Positions 49,353 to 63,400 of a stretch of DNA of 64,000 nucleotides are shown here, in pieces (position 1 is the first letter of the stretch; every line of letters begins with the position of its first letter). The stretch lies in NCBI RefSeq assembly GCF_048771995.1, contig NC_133028.1:70915001-70979000 (forward strand), written 5' to 3'. Both the position numbers and the translations under genes were made by a program. The stretch comes from Taeniopygia guttata (taxonomy: Eukaryota; Chordata; Aves; Passeriformes; Estrildidae). The notes under the pieces are model-generated. The model had not been told where the DNA came from. It saw only the letters and a program-made list of their open reading frames with translations, and did not search any database.

Positions 49353-49512
49353 GTAAATTAAAACAAACCAAACCAACCAAACAAACAAAACCCCAAAAAC
49401 AAGACAAACAAAAAAATAAAAGACCGAAACAACACCACCAAAAATCAACAACAAAAAAATACCCACGCCAAAACCAAAAAAAACCCCACCCATAAGACAA
49501 ACAGACAAAAAA
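49353..49512 (+). repeat. A/C-rich low-complexity tract (CAAAC-like)
   Basis: About 160 bp with almost no G or T on the + strand, built of CAAAC, CCAAAC and ACCCC units. The minus-strand frame over it (Phe/Val/Gly/Leu-rich) is an artefact of this composition. Confidence 0.88.
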
Positions 49513-50625
49513 GTCATGGGACTTGAGCTCTTCTGAGTTGTCAGAAAATTGTAAAAGAGATACGAAAGTTTCATTGAAAAAGGGAAAACGCCCTTTGACT
49601 CACCTCAAGCAACTGACAGCTAAAAATAATAGAATTTTAAACTAAATGAGGTCTGCCTCTCTCTGTCCCACTTTATTTGCTGTTCAACTCTGTGGTCTTT
49701 TTTTATTCTGGTTTTGGAGCTCAATTCCTGTAACCACTACCACCAAAGTCTGGTCACATGTGTAGCAATTCAAGACTGAGTAATTTTGTGAGCCTTTTTC
49801 AATCACTCAACTACAGGCATAACTATAGCTTCCAGAAAATAAGAGTTTTCTTTTTTTCTTGTTTTCCCTGTTGAATTTTGTTGAAGTAATTTTTTCTTTT
49901 AAATGCATGTTTTTAAGTATTTTTGCAGATTGCTCTGAAACCACCTGATTGGGCTTTTGATTTGTTTAATTTTTTGCAAGCACATTAATACTTACACTCC
50001 CCTCTGTTTGCTGAAGGTGGTTGCTGATGTGACAATTTAAAATGCAATCCCAAGCAGCCAGAGTCAGACAGTTACTGTCAATGACATGGGGTATGCATGT
50101 TTGAGTAGGATAAAGAAACAGACATAAAAAATATTTTAAAATGTATATTATTTATCCTAGGATGTGAAAGGTATGAAGTGAACTAATTACCAACTTAAAA
50201 GTTTAAGGAAATATTTTTTGATAGGTATTAAAAAAAAATACTCTGGCATCTTTAATTGTGAAGTAGTGGGTGTTAAGGAAGCCAAACTGTGCTGGAGTCT
50301 TCTTTTAATGGCAAAAATATTCAACTCTTCTCCAAGACTCCAGTCAGTAAATGTTTTTTAATTGTTACCATATGATGTCTGTGAGATCTGAGAGTCACCA
50401 CTTTGTGAGGAAGCGTGGGTGTGATCTTTGTGGTGTCAAAATGGCTTTGAAGCCATAATCACTGAGCAGTCTTATATCAGCTGCAATATCTTGCCAAACT
50501 GATGAACTGATTATTGCTGTGTTTTGGAAAAGGCTGGCCTTTGATCTCAGGGGCTTTTGGATGAAAGAGCACCTCAGTGCATTACTCAGAGTTTTATACT
50601 CTACCAGGGCTTTCCTGTGTCAAGT
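49513..50625 (+). other. Gene-free stretch
   Basis: Unique AT-rich DNA. Nothing recognised. Confidence 0.6.
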
Positions 50626-50688
50626 GAGGGGAGTTGGAGCCAGAGGATCTTTAAGGTCCCTTCCAAGCCAAGCCATTCTGTGATCTCA
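50626..50688 (+). mobile_element. CR1 LINE 3'-end fragment, plus orientation
   Basis: GGATCTTTAAGGTCCCTTCC, then CCAAGCCATTCTGTGAT, is the CR1 3' terminus with one terminal-repeat unit. Confidence 0.88.
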
Positions 50689-51006
50689 GAGGAGGTTTGT
50701 GCTGGTGCCTGAAGCAGCTTGTTGCTCAGTCTGATGGGGATATTCTTGGTTCCCTTCATGACCTCAGGAGATGAATAGCTGCCCTTAGCCTTTACCTTGA
50801 GTGGTGGTGGACAGAGAGAAAGAACTTTATCCCTTTTGTCAGTTTGGATTGATAGTAAAAGGATTTTAAAATCATGGGGATTTAGGGTTAAAAGGAAAAT
50901 TAAGCTTAGTAGGCCCTGAAAAGAAAACAAATACCCTAAGTACATGAAGGCCTTGTACCTTGCTAGAACTGCACCTGTGTATCTAATACATGATAAATGA
51001 TATAAT

Positions 51007-51310
51007 TGTTAGATGTGATGATTGTTTAGTAATTAAATATAATTACTGCTTGATCATAAGAATAATCATGAGAAACTGTGGTCAGGGACCTAAGAAAGAT
51101 CACGAGAAACTCATGTCAATGTATACAATAGAACAATATAAGTTTAATAATCAATATGTAAGTTATATAATGATAGAATATAAAATACGTTCAGCTCGAA
51201 AGCCGTGTCGGAGTCAGATTTGGGTCTGTACCCCTGATTCCCAGAGCTCTCAATAAAAGCACCTGCAGATAATCATATCCTGTGATTATTTGTGTTCCTG
51301 AACGCTAACA
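51007..51310 (+). mobile_element. Endogenous retrovirus LTR (304 bp), plus strand
   Basis: The segment starts TGTTAG and ends CTAACA (6-bp perfect inverted termini). It has a TATA box TATAAAA (51179-51185) and, 67 nt further on, AATAAA (51252-51257) in CTCTCAATAAAAGCACCTGC, the usual U3-R-U5 layout, closely like avian ERVL/ERVK-type short LTRs. Flanking 5- or 6-mers do not match, so it may be old or rearranged. No internal region is seen on either side. Confidence 0.75.
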
Positions 51311-53965
51311 GGATCAGCTATTCTGGCTGTGTCTCCTTCAGCTGGAGAGTTGAAAAGTCTCTGATACTAAACCCTGCTCAGCTACAACTAAAACATCATT
51401 GTGTTCTCAGCATTGTTCTCATCCGGATTCTTAAACACAGCATTGTACCAGATACTAGGAAAAAGATTAGCCAGAACAGACTGTTTTATCTTGTGGGGGT
51501 AAGAAACCCCCCAAAATGAAAACCCCAAACCAAATGAAATCCCTACTCAATATACATATGTAAAATTGTTATTAAAAGAAATAGCTGTTTAATATTAGCA
51601 TGTTCTAAAAAAGAAAATTTGTATTGTATATGATATTTTTTCTTTTATTATTCTGATTCTTACTGGGACCAGTTTAGGACTCCTAATGAAGACAGGAGAA
51701 AATACGGGATGGGTGTAAATACTCTCACACTAACATGATGAAAGACCATTAAAATAAATGCTTATCGGCTATCACTTTTTCTTTATATGACTTTAAAATG
51801 ATATCTCTATCATTTGAGAAATAGGGAGGTTTTTTTTTAACCTGTAAAACATGAATTAGTATTTTTCACTATTAAATTAGAAATTAAACCAAGTAAGTAT
51901 AGTGGTTTCAATCTAGTTAAGTTCTCTGTAAATATTCAGCTCTAAGACACTTAATTTGATTTAGTTATTTACTACCAGATCATGACAAGTTTTTATACTT
52001 GTTCATTTCTCTCCCAAAATATTACCAATTGGTTTATTACACAGAGGTAGATAAAGGTCAAGCAAAATAAAAATGAGATGGACTGTATGGCATAGAATAT
52101 GAATCAGACTAATAAGAATGGTGTTAGACTTATACTGCTAGAAAGACTGATACCATCACATAAATTGGATAATATTTTAAGTAAATGCAATGTTTACAGA
52201 AACTGGCAAACAAGTTGGGGAAAAATATGCATGGTATAAAATTTTTATGCTTATTTTGATAGGCAGTCACAACATACTAGTTTCTCTTAGAGAGAATGTG
52301 TCCTGATAGAAGTGAAAATAGAATGTGAGAGAGATAAGTAGTCCACATGCACATTTTTTGTCATTTAGTGTTTGTCTATGCTCTGAAGCATCTAAGTACA
52401 TAACAAAATTCAGTGACATACAGAAGTATTTTTCCAGTGAAAAACTAATATTTACAATTTCAAACCACTTTGAATTACAAAAGCTGTTGAAATTGTGCTG
52501 TATTTTCATTATTTTTATAAATACAGAATGCATTAATGACTTTTTTTTGATAAAAACCTGTAAATGTAACATATTATTTTCATATTTTGAAACAAAATAT
52601 GAAGTTAAAGCAGAAGAACCAAAAGTTTTTATTCAATGACTTGTATATACTTTATATACCCAAGATAACTTTTCTGGCAAATAAAAGGATTTTTCTTTTC
52701 ATAATTAAATTCATTATAATATGCCTTATTCAATTATAATCTAAATGAGGCTTTAATATATAATATTCTTAAAAATAAACTTGGTGTGTTCACTGTCTGT
52801 TATCTTCTTACTTTTCACATTAATGGTTGAATTCAAAGGTCTTAGAGCTTTTTTCCAAGCCAGACAAATATTTCTAAAAAGTCTCTGTGCTTTCTGACAT
52901 AATGGCAGCATGTTTGTGACAGTAAGTCCAACTGCTTAATTGTATTACTCTTAAGAGAAATAATTTTATTATTTTTTAGAGAAGCATAATAGCATTTGAA
53001 AGAAATCACTTGATTTGCATTGTCCGTTTCAATTTTTTTTTTTAATTTTAATTGGAAGGTTAGCATTCTCTACCAAGTGTGAATATAAATGAAAGAAAAT
53101 TTATGTAGAAATCGTTATGCACTACTAATTGAATGATGGGAAATGATTGTTCTTAAGTTCTGTTTAAGGAAACTATTGTGGCTATGTGATGGGAGGAGGA
53201 GATAAAGTTCTGTCCATTTGAGGGTGTCAATGAGCTATTGACATTCTCCATAAGTCTTATATGCTCTTGCAAGCTTAATCCCATTCAAACTAAAGCCTAA
53301 TAACAACCAAAGAACACCTGCAAACTCCTTGCATATTTATCAGAATGTAAACAGAACCTGTGGAACAATAGCAAAGGAATGTGAACTATAATTAATCTGT
53401 CTTCACAAAGTCCACGTATAAAATTATTGTTGCTAATCCTCCCTCTATTTTTAGACAGGGAAGGAAAAAGTGGCCTTCCAACATATCTAGACATTCAACA
53501 GCTATTGGGGGTCCATTGGGGGAAGAAAAAAACCAAAAACCCAAGAGTTCTGAGAAACCTGAGGGAGATGCTGCTCATCACTGTTTTCATTCTAGATCTT
53601 CAAAAATTTGTGCTAGATACAGCAAGTTCAATGTGAATATTAAACTGAAAATCAAGACCAGAGCTTCTGGCCTTGTATACCTATACATGTGGCTTCCTGA
53701 TTCCACAAGGAAGGAAAAACCAGACTAATGCAGGTACAATCAAGTCTGGTTTTCATTAGAACAAGGGAGATAATCATGGTCATGACAACTGTATTATGTG
53801 CTAATTATCACTTGAGGCAGAGCCTTTTGAAAGTAGGTTGCCTGTTTACTTAAATATATTTAAATCAAACCCAGCATTTACAATCCCCTTAGAAACCAAT
53901 GAACATTTGAGTTGGCCTGTGAGGCTTAAAAAGGTTTAAAAAACCCCAAAACAACAACCACACAC
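51311..53965 (+). other. Gene-free stretch
   Basis: Strongly AT-rich unique DNA. Frames of up to 104 codons at 52267-52639 overlap on both strands and have no domain. Confidence 0.6.
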
Positions 53966-54032
53966 TATCACAGTATCACAGAATCTGCTGTGCTGCAAGG
54001 GACCCATCGGATCATTGAGTCCAAGTGCTTCT
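53966..54032 (-). mobile_element. CR1 LINE 3'-end fragment, minus orientation
   Basis: TATCACAGTATCACAGAATC is the complement of the terminal repeat. GGGACCCATCGGATCATTGA followed by GTCCAA is the adjoining CR1 3' region. A (CTC)n run (54041-54059) follows. Confidence 0.82.
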
Positions 54033-54040
54033 TGAACTCT

Positions 54041-54059
54041 CTCCTCCTCCTCCTCCTCC
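54041..54059 (+). repeat. (CTC)6 run
   Basis: Six CTC units within CTCTCTCCTCC context, just beyond the CR1 fragment. Confidence 0.85.
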
Positions 54060-56379
54060 ACTCTCCCAGACTGGCTTTGTTTTTGTGGTTTTTTTGGTAA
54101 TTTTTCTGGTGTCACATAAGCTCTTTAGTATTTTCAAATTTTAGTGATTCTGAGACTATTCAGGTAACTAAATCTTTAGCAATATTGTTAGTTATTTTTT
54201 GTGTTTCAGCAGTGTCTAGATGTTCCAGTGGGAAATAAGCAATACAAAACATGATCAAAACAAACTCTTGCCACATCATGCTACTGGGGAGGCAATAGGT
54301 AGAAACAGGCAATCTTTGGACCAAGAGTAGTGATGGCAAAAGATGGCTCTAGCTGATAAGGAAGGTTGTAAACTGTCTTTGCATATCTACTAAAGTCTTC
54401 AAGACTGAGTTATGCAGATTTATACTGATGTATTCCCCAGTTTATTTACAATTTTGTAATATATTCACCTTCAAATCACCCCAGTAGTGCCTATAGTCAG
54501 TTTTCATCTCTGCATTCTAAGTCATATTTGAATTTATTGGAGATAAATGATGGAAAGATTTGCCATTTTGATACAAAGTAGATGAGAATCTATCACACCA
54601 GAATTACCTGTGAGTAAGATGGACTTTTGACAGAAAACAGAAATCTGAGGCAGGCTAATAAGAAAAAAAATTGATCTGAAATTTAAAATAAGAATATTTG
54701 ATTCTACTATTACAAGTGTTGTTCAGAGCTAAAGCATTTGCTAACAGAACATTTCAAAAGGTTTAGTAGTTTAAACTTTTTTTTATGCCAAAAAAATCTC
54801 TACTCAGAACAATGCAGACACTTGTAAGCTTCTCTGCAAACTGATAATCCTGATAATGCACTTCATTAGGAAAATCATTGCAATGCTGTGGAAGATGAAT
54901 GCAAATAAATAATTTTGTGTTACTCATTAGTTACTGGTTTTTATATTATATTTAGACTAACAGCCAGTGGACTCACAAGAATGTTAAACACGTGACTTGG
55001 CAAATTGGAATTGTGCTTTTAACTCTTATTAAATGTTATTGAGGAGACTCTTAATCAAAATGATGCTATTACCTTATGATCTAAACATCCAAAATATTAT
55101 TGAACGTAACAACTCTTCCAGAGAGAAAAGTTAATGAATTTTCAGACAACATCACCAAGAACCTAAATCTTTGACATGATTAGTGACTGATATCATCTTT
55201 CTTCAAGCAAACTATTGGAAGTTGCTTGTTTTCAAAAGCTTGCATTAACTGTGGCACTGAAATATTTGTGAAAATTAGGATTTCAAGGCTCAATAGCGCA
55301 AGCACAGATGGAATTTTATTGGCATGGAATAACTTAATTGGCATGAGAAATTATACTGAAATGAAGTCTGGTGGGAAGGCAACATGAATGTCAGTCCTAA
55401 TGTGCAATACCTATAATTTAAGTGGAAAGTATGTATTTTATAAGTATGAAAATCTTATTACTTTAGATTAAATTAATATAAGAATAAAGATAATGTATGT
55501 TTGGAAAATCAAAATCTAAATTACTTGTAAGAAGCCCACAAATGCTATTTTTTTTATGAAAGCAGGTTAATTTTAATGTAATAGTTACAATTCCTCTGGA
55601 ATTCATGGAGTAGTTTAGAGGGTCAAAACCCTAAGATGCATGAACTTTTATGGAGACTGAGTGCATCAGTCTACTTTTAAAATGTTGACGTTAATCTCAT
55701 TTCCTATGCAACTTAGTCATGAGTTACATCCATTATGCTTTCATAACAAAGATGCAAAGTTCTCTGGCTAGAAGCAGCAGTATGGATGATCACAATCAAG
55801 CATAATGAATTTCTTAATTTACATGTATTCCATATAATGTTTTTCAAAAGTTATCCATAGTTATCAGTTCTAAGGATGCACATCCTAAGATGGATGTTAC
55901 TTTTATAAATACATTTTTAAATTTCTATGGAAGGATAAAGGAATCAATTTTTTAGTAAAACTGCTGAAATACTGTCATCTATAAGTGGTGGGGCGTGAAT
56001 AACTGTGTGAAACTACAGGAGGGAAGCATTTGCCTTTTTCTTTCCTCTCTTGCCTGCTTTATGGTTTGTAAATGATAAATGAAATTTACTGGCAATACCC
56101 TGCAGTAATATTTCAAATTATGTTACAGAATACACTGTGAAAAGTATAGCAGAACCAAAGAAAAAGGCTCTAATTTTTTTCCTTTTTGGAAAAGTATGCT
56201 GTATTAGAACATTCGTCACCCAGTTTCAATGTTACAGGATGCCACAATGCGTCAACTTCCATAGGCTGAAATATTTTATTTAATTTAAATAACTTTAAAA
56301 TTATACCAATTATTAACATTGAGACTTGGTAGTTAAGTGAAGTTAAATGTCAGTTTTACAGTGTGACTGGGTAGTGGTG
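54060..56379 (+). other. Gene-free stretch
   Basis: Very AT-rich unique DNA without recognised features. Confidence 0.6.
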
Positions 56380-57420
56380 GGTGCCCCAGCAGCCCCCAAA
56401 GCAAGGCAGGAGAGAGGAGCTGGAGTGGCACATCCCTGTGGCATTCTTGCCTAGACCTCTCTCCTAACAGCAACCCCCCCTTGCCCCCTGGTGTGATAGA
56501 AGATTTTCATGGACACGTTTTTATGATGTTTCATTTGTTAACGTCGTTGAATGATGAAAACCAAGATGAAAAAGACATTAGCCTAAACCAGGGCCGTGGG
56601 TAGTGTCTACAGTGTCCTTTCAGCCCTTTGAAGCAGGATCCTTTTGTTGGCTCGGGTGACTGGCGGCTCTTTAACATTCTGAACCTGCTGTGGCTGCTGG
56701 GGCAGTTCATCACCAAAGAATAGAAAAGGGCCTCTGGCATATCAAATTTAAAAAAAAAAAGTGGGCGAGGAAAGGAGGACAGAGAAAGGCAAGTGCCCAG
56801 CACACAGACGGTGCATTGTGCTTGCAGGGTTTCAAGAATCTGCCGTTAGGTATATTTCATAATGTGAAAAGACAGACCAGTTTTGGCCCCCTCGCCTGGT
56901 GGGATCAGTGCTGTCACTGCCATTTATTTTCAATCCCCCATGATTTCTGTATTGCCAACAACCCTTTTTGCATAAAAATGAACGATAAAGGCAGTCAAAA
57001 CACCTGCTTTACTGACAGCCCCGATTAAAGCTTTGATTTATCCTTCAAAGTGTGAGCTGATCTGCTGTTCCTGGGGCCTGGCACTGGTATGTAATTCATC
57101 TGGGGCTGAAGGTCTCCTTTCTGTCTCCCCAGCTTCAGCTGTGGGCGCCTTTTGTACCTGCTTGAGAGCTGGGCTAACTCCGAGAACACCCATCCCAGCT
57201 GGAGGCTGGGATTTTTCCATCCCTGCTTGGTCCATTTTATTAAGTGGCAGTAAATTACGGGACTAATTGGAGGGGCCCCCAAATGCAGGGCTGTGTGGCT
57301 CTGAGGAACCAGCCCCACTCCCACTGTGGGCTCTGGGGAGCAGCTATTCCAGATGGATCGGAATAGTGTCTCTTACTCCCACTTCATGCTTTCCCATCAC
57401 TAAAAAGATTGAAATTTGAC
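56380..57420 (+). promoter_or_regulatory. Candidate conserved non-coding block (putative enhancer)
   Basis: A non-repetitive block clearly richer in GC than the DNA on both sides, about 21 kb downstream of PCDH18. It carries clustered transcription-factor-like words: CACCTG E-box (57001), ATTAAAG and CTTTGAT (57024-57037, LEF/TCF-like), TTTATTTTCAAT near 56922, and CTAATTGG (57263-57270, homeodomain-like). No long coding frame with a domain is present. The idea of conservation rests on texture and motif density only. Confidence 0.35.
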
Positions 57421-60400
57421 GTGGAAATTTTAGGTCGTGTGGGAACCCCTTCTTTATAGACAAGTTTTCTTCTGTGGTCTTAAACCTTCATTTCAGGGAC
57501 TGCAGTGGCAGGGCTGTGCACAGTGAGCTCCCCAGGCTGAAAAACAGCACAGCATGTGGGAGCAAGCCTTTCAAGCTCTTTTGGGGCAATTTGGTAGGAA
57601 AGTTAAAAAGCTTTATCATTGTAAGTGTGAAAATAGTTATTTTTTAAAACTACCACAAGGTTAAATTGGGTCAGAGTTTTTTTAAAAAAAGCTAGTTTGT
57701 ATCCTGTATATGAATCCCTCCCTGTCTCCACATCCAAAATAAAAGCAGACAAAAAAGCCAAACCTCAGCCTTTAAAATACTTAAGACAAAGTTGCCTTGT
57801 GAGTATATTTGACTTATGCACCATCATTGATCCATTAAACCACTAAGCTGTTATTGATGCAGAGCATGGTATCAAAGGAGGCTGAGCAAATCATCACATG
57901 GGGATCAATGCACAGAAATTTCCAAAAGTGAGATTTCTTTTATTTGAAAAAGTACTTTTTCACTGAAACGAAAACATTTGGAGGAAAAAATACCTGTGTA
58001 TTATTATTTATAAATTAAACAGGATGATTTACATTCCAACTCTGTTGTGAAACGACACTCGGTTTTGAAATGTTGATTAAATCAACACATAATCTAACAT
58101 GATACATATGCAATATGATATTTCATTAGGATCAGAACAGTTTTTCATTTGACCAAGTGTACATTGGAAAAAAAGAAATATCAGGAGAGACTGAAAATGT
58201 CCTGTGAAATTAAGCCAAATCCCTAATAATAATTCCCTGTGGGGGAAAAAAAAAATTATTGCTGCATTGCTGGGAACTGGAGCATTAATTTTAAAATAGC
58301 TTTACTATAAATTCTTTAAACGATAGAAAGAAATGATAGCACTTGTCATAAGTCTAAATTGCAGACAGTATTCCTGACAGTTTGGAATGTAAAGTGATGG
58401 GATAGTTCAATTTTGTGCTGTAAGGTTGATGAGATCTGAACCCTGGCCCCTCAAGGGCTGTGGTGAAGCTGCAGAAGTCCAGAGCACCAGTCACCTCTGT
58501 GTTCAGGTGTGAGATAGGCACGAGTTTGTCCTTACCTTGGTGACTTCCTTGTGCAAGAGGGGGCACAGCTGGCAGGAACCAACCTGCCTGAGCTGAATGT
58601 TGGCAGCACATGTGCTAAGAAGACCTTGAGCTGTCTATTTAACCCTAAAATTCTGGTTTGGGATGACTAGGTGTTCGGAAGTATGACTAAGGCCATCTCA
58701 ATGTGTAAAATTGAGAGCTTTGCAAAACCAGTCACATCTTAGGTCTGCAATGACATCTAGATGGATGTGGGGTTGTACAGAGCCATTAGAGAACAAAACT
58801 GCAGCTCTTTTTAATGTTAAAGAAACTTCATTTGGTGGCAGTGGGAAGGAAAGGCACTAAAACATCTGATTATTCTTTGTCTGTCACTGCCTTTCTCAGT
58901 CTTCACTTACTCCCTCCGCACTATTTCCCTGTTTAGGCTAGCATGTGTTTTACAACACTACAGACAATAAATGTAATTCTTGATTTTAAGGATGGAAAAT
59001 CTCTTGCATCTGATATTCTTTTAAATAGAGCAAAACCTCTTTAAGAAAATCTTAAACAATTAATGACAAAAAATAAAATTCCTGAATAATTTTGCTGACA
59101 TAAATACTGCTTTTTGTTGGAAGAAAAAAAAAAGGCAAAGGTCAGAAATAGAGAAAGCCAAACTAATTTTGCTTTATTTGTATGATGGAGGAGACATTTT
59201 GCATGAAAATGGTCACTCCTGATTTTTTCCTAGTGCATGTGAGCTTATCAGTCTTGACATTAGTTTTAGTAGTTCCTGCTGGAGGGAAAACTTTCAGTCA
59301 GCTATGACTACATAATATAGATTTGAAGAAATGACACACATATTATGAAATACTGACTTTTTTCATTTATACAAATCATATAAGAGCATATAAGAATTTT
59401 TTTCATGTCTTCCTCATCCATACCTGTTCCTGGACCATGCAACCCTTCACATTGACCATTCTTTGCTCCCTTCAGCATATTTTGCTTCTGTAAATGAGAA
59501 TTAAGTGCCTTTCTCCTAAGAGTTCATTTCCATGTAGTTTTTCTCTTGTATTGAATGCACAAGTTATATATATACACCATATAAATGTGTATGCATATAC
59601 ATTTTATTGTATAATACAGTAAAGATTAGACTGCAAACATGTCTCACAAAGCCTGTAAAACTCCACACAGGAACAAGCCTCTCTTAAGAAATTCAGAGAT
59701 GTTTAAGATATTGCAAAACTGTGCCTGTGAGAATGTCAGTTCCTCTTTTGTTCATCGTACATATCAAATTCAGTGCTGCACCAGAAAACATAGCACTGTA
59801 TCCTAGTGGATAAATGGCATAAATGGAGATAAAGATTAATTACACAGGTTAAAACCTGAGTTCACTACCTCAGTGTTGCTCTGCACTGGTGTTGACATAT
59901 AATGACATATCCTGATGAAGACTTGAGGGAGGAATAGAGATGGAGCAGTGGATATTGTGAGGACAGAAAACACACTGGAAAAGGGCTCAGGCAGAAATTC
60001 TTACCCATAGTGGCAGTAAAGTCTACTGACTATTGATTATTTAAATCAATTTTATCCACAGCCTAAATCATCTCTAACTTTTGAATTTTCAGCATCAGAG
60101 GTGCAACAGCTGAACTGTTTTAAGAGAAGGCATGAATGGCCTTCTGTTAATCAGCACATTACTGTCCTCTGCATGTGTTTGTTGATGCAAACATCCTCTC
60201 ATAACCTACTCACTTCACCCTACTCATAACCTAAAATAACTTTTAAAAATGTAAGCCTTGGATTCAGGTTTATTTATTCTGTCTGGCCCTGATTGCCATT
60301 TCCCAAATGGATCCAGCCTCAACTTAATCCTTATCTTGTGTATAGTTTCTCCAGCAAGGGCATGATTGTTGCTCCCTGCTGTACCTAAAAGTTAGAAGGA

Positions 60401-63400
60401 AACAATCAGCATCTGACTGTAGTTTAACTGCACAACATTTAAACACCGTGTAACATAACAGGTTGTCAATTACTTGACTGCTTTCTAAGGGATGTTGGAA
60501 AACCAGGCAAAATACTCAGTGGACTTCTAGGGTGCCAGAAGAAAGAAATATTTTGGAGGTACAGAACCAATGGTTCTGTATCTTTTCCTTGCTATGCTTT
60601 ATCAAGCCTTCTTTGAGAATGTTTTAGGCTGCTTTCCTTACTCATGTGTTATACCTTGAAGGTTCTCACCATGGTGTTCTTTATGAAGAAATAATAATGA
60701 CTGTTATTAACTATATAGTAAAAAAACCCCGTATGTCCTAGTAAATTCTGTAAAACATAATTAAGGAAAATTTTAAGAGGTAAATCTCCAAGCAGAGAGT
60801 CTGGCAGCCCTGAAAATATTTGCAACCAAATCTCTTTAGATTGAGGTAAGCACAGGAGAAGGTGCTCAGTGAAATTCTGGCAAATATCCACAGTTTAGCA
60901 GTGATTGAAAAAAATACAAAAGAAAATAGAAAAGAAACCCATACATACCTGTTATTAGAGATATGTAAATACAGATTTTTATTATATTATAGATCAGTTT
61001 TAAGGTATTTTACTGGAAAAATGATTAGTTTTACTTTTTGTGTAAGTTCCTTGTTATAAAACAAAATTGCTTTCTTCTACAAACCAGAGCAGCTTTATGA
61101 ATTTTAAATCACCCATAGCACATATAGCAAATGTTGGATGTTAAACACAACTGGTTTGAATAAAAAATTGCTTCTCTTTTTTGTCTTTAAAATGTTACTC
61201 AGCCAAAAATATATTTTAATAAATGCATAAAACATGTTCATCAAAATGCAAAACTAATAGAGTGCATATTTCCTTGCAGGTACTTTTGTAATTGGTTTTG
61301 CCAAGGGTAGTTTAGTTCAGATGTGATCCATGTTTGTTAACTGAGGGCCTACTCATCATATTTTATACAATTTCACTGTATTTTCTATATCATGTATTAT
61401 TCATACTGTAAAATTTTAATTTTAGCCTTATTACAGAGAAGTTTTATTTATTACTATATGCAATCTAGACTCATATGAAAAAGGACAAGAGTAACTTGCA
61501 GTAACAAAAAACATGAACTTGCCCTCGCAGGGTTGGATCATTTTCCAGCTGCTTGAGCTGGGCCAGAACAAAAAAAAACTTTGTATACAAATATTTTGTT
61601 GCTCATAAACATTCAGAACCAAACTCTGGGTGCTGCCCTGGGGTTTTGTTGTCCAAGGCTTTACCTCTGGCTTGGTTTGTTTGTACTTGCACAGTGTGGA
61701 GAACTCCAGCTCTGCAGTGTGACCCAGGAGAGTCACTGAGCCTTCTCATAACACACTCAATATCTTCTGGGAATAGAATCCAAACCTGTCTTGGCTTAAT
61801 GAAGATATTTAGGGATGTTCAGAAAGCCAGCCCTGGCAGTACAGCATGCCAGAGAAATTTTGCTTATCAAACATGTCGTGGTCTAGAAACAAGGGGAAAA
61901 AAAGGAGGCCAGTATTGTACAGCACTAGAGGCACATCTCCTCGTCTAAATAGAAAAAATTTCTTTTTCTTAAGGAAGAAATAGCTAAAAAACCTAGAGAA
62001 CTGTTTTCAAGTATAAACAGAAAGCTTAACAGCCTGGTAAGACTAATTTTCTCTTTTCTTATTTGAATCATGTTTCACAACTGTACCACATAATCTGTGG
62101 AACAATAACCCAGAGATCTGTTATTAAAAGGTTCATACATATGGTCAGAGCAGACTACTTTCTGTCCAGGGATTCTGATAGCTGCCTGTCAAAGTTACCT
62201 CAGGCAGTTCCCACTTCCTTGACCAAGATCAGGATCAGATGGACCCTGTAATTGCAAGCAAAAGAACTGGTGAAAATTAAAGTAACTGTAAAAAGGGTTA
62301 ATGTTGAGTAACCCGTAAACTGAGTTTATAAGGGTTAACTGTTTAGATTTGGTTAGTTTGAAACTATTTCCCTGCAAATACATAAGGAGACTCACCTTTA
62401 ATATTTTTGCTTTTAGAATCTTCCATTGTTTTTACTGCTGAAAGTTGCAACCAAAAGCAGAAAAAAACATTATAAAAATGTTTCAGAGCAACATGGCCTT
62501 CTGTCACACCATGATTTGAGTCTGCATGGCTCTAAGTTTTAAAGCTTGAAGGGAACATCAATACTTCCTGCTCTCTAATTAAACACTGATGACTCTGCCT
62601 AGAATTTTATTTTAAACAAAAATGTCTCCTTAATGTTTGCTGTGACAACAAATTGACAGCAAAGAATTTGTGTTTGTTTTCCCAGTTGGTTTAGAACATG
62701 ACAATGAATTCAGTACAGGTTTATCAATTCCTTTGATGGTTTTGTTCTTAGTCTTGAGAGACTTGCCACCAAAATCTGACTTTATATTCTTAGATCCTCA
62801 GTAAACTGCATATATCAAGGAACTAAGTACTGTGTGTTCTCTCTGCTTACAGGTAGCTCATCTTCCTCTTAGAATTTTTTCACAGAATAGAAATGTAACT
62901 TGAGTTAACTTTTTTAACTCAAAAAATGCTTTGAAAGCCAAGTGCTCTTTAGGTTTGCTATACTTACATTTTGACATTTTATCTCCCATACTACATAGAT
63001 CTGCTTTTAAATATCTATAAATAAACCACCTATCAATGCTTCAGCCTAGTTCATCTCTCCTATTCTATTTCATTGTCTGCAGTCATTCTACATTTTGCTG
63101 AAGACCAGCCCAGAATCATAAGCAACATCAGGCTTGTTCATCTTTTAGATAGATGATGTTTAATGAATGCTTATAATTAATTACACTGTTGATGACATGG
63201 GAGGGAATTGTCTGCCTCTTGTGAAGGTTGGATTAAAGGGGAAGTAATTCCTAGTCCCTCCCGAAATACAAAATAAAATACAGGTCTAGGGGATGTGCTG
63301 TGGCCCTTATGCAGGAATTCGACAGCTGTGTGAATGTTTAATGCACAGCTGGCCTATTTACATCCAGTTACAGCATTCTCCTACATCTGTATTTGGATAT

